From Marmoricola endophyticus (GTDB lineage: Bacteria > Actinomycetota > Actinomycetes > Propionibacteriales > Nocardioidaceae), in assembly GCF_014644415.1 (NCBI RefSeq), contig NZ_BMKQ01000001.1:772569-836568 (forward strand): DNA of 64,000 nucleotides. Direction: 5' to 3'. Under the pieces are notes generated by a model. It saw nothing but the letters and a program-made list of their open reading frames with translations. It was not told the origin of the DNA and searched no databases. Positions 61,308 through 64,000 of this stretch are shown here, one piece after another. The first letter of the stretch is position 1; every line of letters starts with the position of its first letter. The position numbers were made by a program, and so were the translations under genes.

Positions 61308-61673
61308 TCACGTGGTGCGGTCCGAGCGGCGGCTCGTGCCGCTCGGCGGCGTGGACTGGCCGTTGTTGCCGGGTACGCCGGCACTCGGCGCCCCCGGCGT
61401 GCCGCCACCCGGCCCGCCCTGGCCCTGGCCCTGCTGGCCCTGTCCGTTGCGCTGACCGGTCATGCCGGGCATGCCGTTCATGCCGGGAGGGCCGCCGTGG
61501 CGGCCGAAGCCGCCGGGCCCGCCGCGCCCGGAGTCGGCGCCGTTCGACGCGACGGCCAGGGCCGCGCCTGCGCCACCGCCGACGATGACGGCGGCGAGCG
61601 AGGCCGCGATGGTGACCCGCAGGGCCCAGACCTTCTCGCGCCAGGTCCGGGAGGAGGTGGTGTTCTCGTCCAT
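61308..61673 (-). CDS. Small membrane-anchored Gly/Gln/Pro-rich protein
   Basis: Protein of 121 aa. A short basic N-terminus (SSRTWREKVWALR) and one transmembrane helix (about 20-43) are followed by a low-complexity tail rich in Gly, Met, Pro and Gln (GGPPGMNGMPGM, GQGQQGQGQGG), probably extracytoplasmic. No family. It diverges from the TcrXY-like operon, and its upstream DNA holds two CACAG boxes 11 bp apart like those before tcrX, so it is a probable target of that regulator. Close to serA (43 nt) but with its own control region. Confidence 0.65.
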   Translation of the reverse strand: MDENTTSSRTWREKVWALRVTIAASLAAVIVGGGAGAALAVASNGADSGRGGPGGFGRHGGPPGMNGMPGMTGQRNGQGQQGQGQGGPGGGTPGAPSAGVPGNNGQSTPPSGTSRRSDRTT

Positions 61674-61696
61674 GCCGCACACCGTGGGTCGCGCAC

Positions 61697-61712
61697 CTGT
61701 GGGCAGGCTGTG
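61697..61712 (-). promoter_or_regulatory. CACAG-N6-CACAG box before the small membrane protein gene
   Basis: On the minus strand CACAGCCTGCCCACAG places two CACAG half-sites exactly 11 bp apart, 24-39 bp upstream of the ATG at 61673. The same half-site and period occur before tcrX (62045-62097). CACGGT 7 nt before the ATG could be the -10. Confidence 0.6.
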
Positions 61713-61765
61713 CGGTCCCTCTGGGGCGGCTGCGACTGTGGCCGAGGTCGGTGCGCGCCTCGCCG

Positions 61766-61987
61766 GGTCTCGACGCGCTCAGTCGCTGGCGCTCCCTCGC
61801 TGCTCGACCACCTCCGTGGGCCCTCCCACGCTCACGGCGGAGAGGTGGTCGAGCCCGAACCGAGCGCAGCGAGGGAGGCGATGTCCTGAGCAGCGACGAA
61901 GGAGCGCGTCGAAGGGACCTCGAGACCACCTGTCGGAAGGTGGTCGAGCCCGAACCGAGCGCAGCGAGGGAGGACGTCGAGACCACC
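61766..61987. repeat. Type A cluster: one forward and two reverse copies
   Basis: Forward copy 61766-61812, reverse copy 61844-61930 enlarged by an insert with CGATGTCCTGAGC and GCGTCGAAGGGACC (degenerate type B) and reverse copy 61938-61987. It fills the middle of the 431-bp gap between the small membrane protein and tcrX. The remainder holds the CACAG boxes and a CACCGCACC 9-bp microrepeat near 62000-62027. Confidence 0.85.
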
Positions 61988-62044
61988 GCCACCCGCGCAC
62001 CCACCGCACCCACCGCACCCACCGCACCCTCGGTCGGCGTACCT

Positions 62045-62097
62045 CACAGGAACCGCACAGGAGCGGCACAGCACGAACGCACACAGGTGGGTCACAG
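62045..62097 (+). promoter_or_regulatory. Five CACAG half-sites, mostly 11 bp apart, before tcrX
   Basis: CACAG begins at 62045, 62056, 62067, 62082 and 62093 (steps 11, 11, 15, 11). Same-face direct repeats of 11 bp are the classical binding pattern of OmpR/PhoB-family regulators, and TCACAG-type repeats are what mycobacterial PhoP binds (recalled). The last box overlaps a possible -10 (CACAGT) 6 nt before the GTG. Autoregulation is strongly suggested. Confidence 0.7.
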
Positions 62098-62104
62098 TGG
62101 TGCC

Positions 62105-62833
62105 GTGCCTGCGACGAACCTGCCTCCGCTCACCCGGCCCGACGGGTCTCCGCTGCGCGTGCTCGTGGTCGACGACGAGCCGAACATCGCCGAGCTGCTG
62201 CGGATGGCGCTGCGGTACGAGGGCTGGGACGTCGACGTCGCCGGGACCGGCGGCAAGGCGGTCGCGGCGGCGAAGGCGCAGCGGCCGGACGCCGTCGTGC
62301 TCGACGTGATGCTCCCCGACACCGACGGGATGAGCGTCCTGCACAAGCTGCGCGAGCAGCGCGACGACGTCCCCGTCCTCTTCCTCACCGCACGCGACTC
62401 GGTCGAGGACCGGATCGCGGGCCTGACGGCGGGCGGGGACGACTACGTCACCAAGCCGTTCAGCCTCGAGGAGGTCGTCGCCCGGCTGCGCGGGCTGATG
62501 CGGCGCACCGGCGCGCTCGTCGAGAACGAGGACAACCTGCTCACCGTCGGCGACCTCACGCTCGACGAGGACTCCCACGAGGTACGACGCGCCGGGACCG
62601 AGGTCACGCTCACCGCGACGGAGTTCGAGCTGCTGCGCTACCTGATGCGCAACCCGAAGCGGGTGCTGAGCAAGGCCCAGATCCTCGACCGGGTCTGGTC
62701 GTACGACTTCGGCGGGCAGGCCAACATCGTCGAGCTCTACATCTCGTACCTGCGCAAGAAGGTCGACGCCGGCCACGCGCCGATGATCCACACGATGCGC
62801 GGGGCCGGGTACGTCCTCAAGCCCGCGGAGTGA
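62105..62833 (+). CDS. tcrX: OmpR-family response regulator, TcrX-like
   Basis: Protein of 242 aa. The receiver has VLVVDDEPNIAELLRMALRY, phospho-acceptor D67 (VVLDVMLPDTDG), and the conserved Thr and Lys in LFLTARD and VTKPFSLEEVVARLR. The winged-helix domain has TATEFELLRYLMRNPKRVLS then KAQILDRVWSYDFGGQANIV and YISYLRKKVD. Close resemblance to M. tuberculosis TcrX and, less, PhoP is from memory. The GTG at 62105 lies in line with 11-bp CACAG boxes upstream, which suggests autoregulation. The kinase gene follows by 2 nt. Confidence 0.9.
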   Translation: MPATNLPPLTRPDGSPLRVLVVDDEPNIAELLRMALRYEGWDVDVAGTGGKAVAAAKAQRPDAVVLDVMLPDTDGMSVLHKLREQRDDVPVLFLTARDSVEDRIAGLTAGGDDYVTKPFSLEEVVARLRGLMRRTGALVENEDNLLTVGDLTLDEDSHEVRRAGTEVTLTATEFELLRYLMRNPKRVLSKAQILDRVWSYDFGGQANIVELYISYLRKKVDAGHAPMIHTMRGAGYVLKPAE

Positions 62834-62835
62834 GC

Positions 62836-64000
62836 ATGCGGGCGCACCTGAGGGACCGACTCCCCCGCACCCTCGCGGCCCGGCTGACGATGACGGTGGT
62901 CGGCCTGGTGGCGGTGGTACTGGTGCTGGTCGCCCTGGTCACGTCGCTGGTGATGAGCCGCTACCTCACCTCGCGGCTGGACCAGCAGCTGGTCGACGTC
63001 GCCCAGCGGGCGGCGCGAGGCGGGCCCAGCACGGGGAGCGGGGGCGATCCCGGTCGGGGCTTCGGCGGCGAGCCGCCCGACGGCTTCCGACGGCCGTTCA
63101 GCCCCGGCACCCTGCTCGCCGTCATCGACGACGGCTCCGCCTCGGGCTCGAGCGACAGTCGTTCGGGCGTCGTGCCCGAGTCGGGCGGGCCGCTCGACTC
63201 GGTCTCCCGCGCGTCGATGCAGCGCCTCGCGGACGTCTCCCCCGGCCGCCCGACGACGGTCTCGCTGGACGGGCGCGGCGACTACCGCGTCCTCGTCCTG
63301 CTCACCGACGGCGGGAGCAGCGACGGGGCTCTCGTGGCGATCGGGCTCCCCGAGGATGAGCTGGACTCCTCCACGCACCGGCTGCTGCTGCTCTCGCTGC
63401 TGCTGGCGCTGGCGGGGACGCTCCTGGCGGCGGGCACCGCGACGTACCTCGTACGCCGCCAGCTGCGGCCGCTGCAGCAGGTCGCCGCCACGGCGTACGA
63501 CGTCACCGGCCTGCCGCTGGACTCCGGCGACGCGGTGATCGAGACCCGCGTCGACGCCCGCCTGACCGACGAGACGACCGAGGTCGGCCAGGTCGGCAGC
63601 GCCCTGAACACCCTGCTCGACCACGTCGAGGATGCGCTCTCGGAACGGCACCGCAGCGAGCAGCGGGTACGCCAGTTCGTCGCCGACGCCTCGCACGAGC
63701 TGCGCACGCCGCTGGCCACCATCCACGGCTACGCCGAGCTGAGCCGTCGTACGCCCGACGACGCCGCGGCCCTCGACACCGCCATGCGCAAGGTCGGCAC
63801 CGAGGCCACGCGGATGTCCGCCCTCGTCGAGGACCTGCTGCTGCTCGCCCGTCTCGACTCCGGGCGGCCGCTGGAGAGCGCCGAGGTGGACCTGACCCAC
63901 CTGCTGCTGGAGACGGTCGTCGACGCCCGCGTGGTGGCGCCGGACCACGACTGGCGCCTGGAGCTGCCCGACGAGCCGCTGACCGTGGCCGGCGACGAGC
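62836..64000 (+). CDS. tcrY: Sensor histidine kinase, TcrY-like (runs off the window)
   Basis: 388 codons lie in the window and the end is missing. A helix at about 17-40 and another at 183-206 enclose an extracytoplasmic loop of ~140 residues that is rich in Gly, Ser and Asp and lacks a known sensor fold. A HAMP linker (RRQLRPLQQVAATAYDVTGL) follows, then the phospho-acceptor box ASHELRTPLATIHGYAELS with H287. The ATPase domain begins near the edge. Partner of the TcrX-like regulator, 2 nt upstream. Confidence 0.92.
   Translation, partial: MRAHLRDRLPRTLAARLTMTVVGLVAVVLVLVALVTSLVMSRYLTSRLDQQLVDVAQRAARGGPSTGSGGDPGRGFGGEPPDGFRRPFSPGTLLAVIDDGSASGSSDSRSGVVPESGGPLDSVSRASMQRLADVSPGRPTTVSLDGRGDYRVLVLLTDGGSSDGALVAIGLPEDELDSSTHRLLLLSLLLALAGTLLAAGTATYLVRRQLRPLQQVAATAYDVTGLPLDSGDAVIETRVDARLTDETTEVGQVGSALNTLLDHVEDALSERHRSEQRVRQFVADASHELRTPLATIHGYAELSRRTPDDAAALDTAMRKVGTEATRMSALVEDLLLLARLDSGRPLESAEVDLTHLLLETVVDARVVAPDHDWRLELPDEPLTVAGDE

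Overview
This is a chromosomal window from a very G+C-rich Gram-positive actinobacterium. The best guess is Nocardioides or a close relative (Nocardioidaceae). The guess rests on heavy GTACG use around start codons and on gene sets shared with mycobacteria: nirA-cysH-chelatase, glgC/glgM, ligC with Prim-PolC, desA3 with its reductase, and tcrXY. No rRNA, tRNA, phage, plasmid or CRISPR locus was found. The content is mostly housekeeping plus a few accessory genes. Many genes lack a Shine-Dalgarno sequence and instead carry a TANNNT -10 box 6-8 nt before the start codon, as expected for leaderless mRNAs; genes inside operons overlap by ATGA or GTGA.

Layout. 1-10.2 kb: the edge of an MFS transporter diverging from a PucR regulator, an NYN/LapA pair, a K+ channel with RCK domain, a small OB-fold protein, YihY, a crotonase, and a dicarboxylate carrier diverging from its CitA/CitB-type two-component system. 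10.4-14.5 kb: glycogen/maltose-1-phosphate genes (pgm-glgC, divergent glgA/glgM). 14.5-16.6 kb: repeats surrounding a GIY-YIG nuclease, then a TRM11-like methylase. 16.6-21.9 kb: glyA diverging from an assimilatory sulfate operon (leader peptide, sulfite reductase, zinc ribbon, cysH, chelatase). 22-25 kb: cyanase, methyltransferase, an unusual photolyase. 25.3-31.2 kb: a DUF3037 / HipA-like kinase / PPK2 operon diverging from a DUF969-DUF979-DUF2891-malQ operon. 31.4-38.2 kb: LigC, Usp-like and DUF695 proteins, a TetR/MFS efflux locus, Prim-PolC and a lipoprotein. 38.3-46.5 kb: Eis, DesA3-like desaturase and reductase, glpK-glpF, an MDR oxidoreductase, msrB. 46.5-52.2 kb: hemE-cgoX-chdC-NUDIX (coproporphyrin-dependent haem route), divergent DUF3000-rnd. 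52.2-54.6 kb: a MITE, an orphan solute-binding lipoprotein, a small gene and a candidate structured RNA. 54.6-64 kb: HrpA helicase, aldo/keto reductase, serA-VOC, a small glycine-rich membrane protein, and a TcrXY-like two-component system cut by the window end.

The most distinctive feature is a family of intergenic elements, called type A here. They open with GGTCTCGACG and close with GCTCGACCACC, and occur at ten loci singly, as inverted pairs or as tandem arrays (35-bp x7, 24-bp x5, 64-bp x3). The GIY-YIG nuclease gene sits between two identical 55-bp copies of the element, which makes it a candidate REP-type repeat/nuclease system. Other points that deserve attention are a cysteine-containing leader peptide before the sulfite reductase gene, 11-bp-phased CACAG boxes before both tcrX and the divergent small membrane protein gene, an FeS-BCP-type photolyase without the usual cluster cysteines, and the hairpin-rich locus downstream of hrpA.
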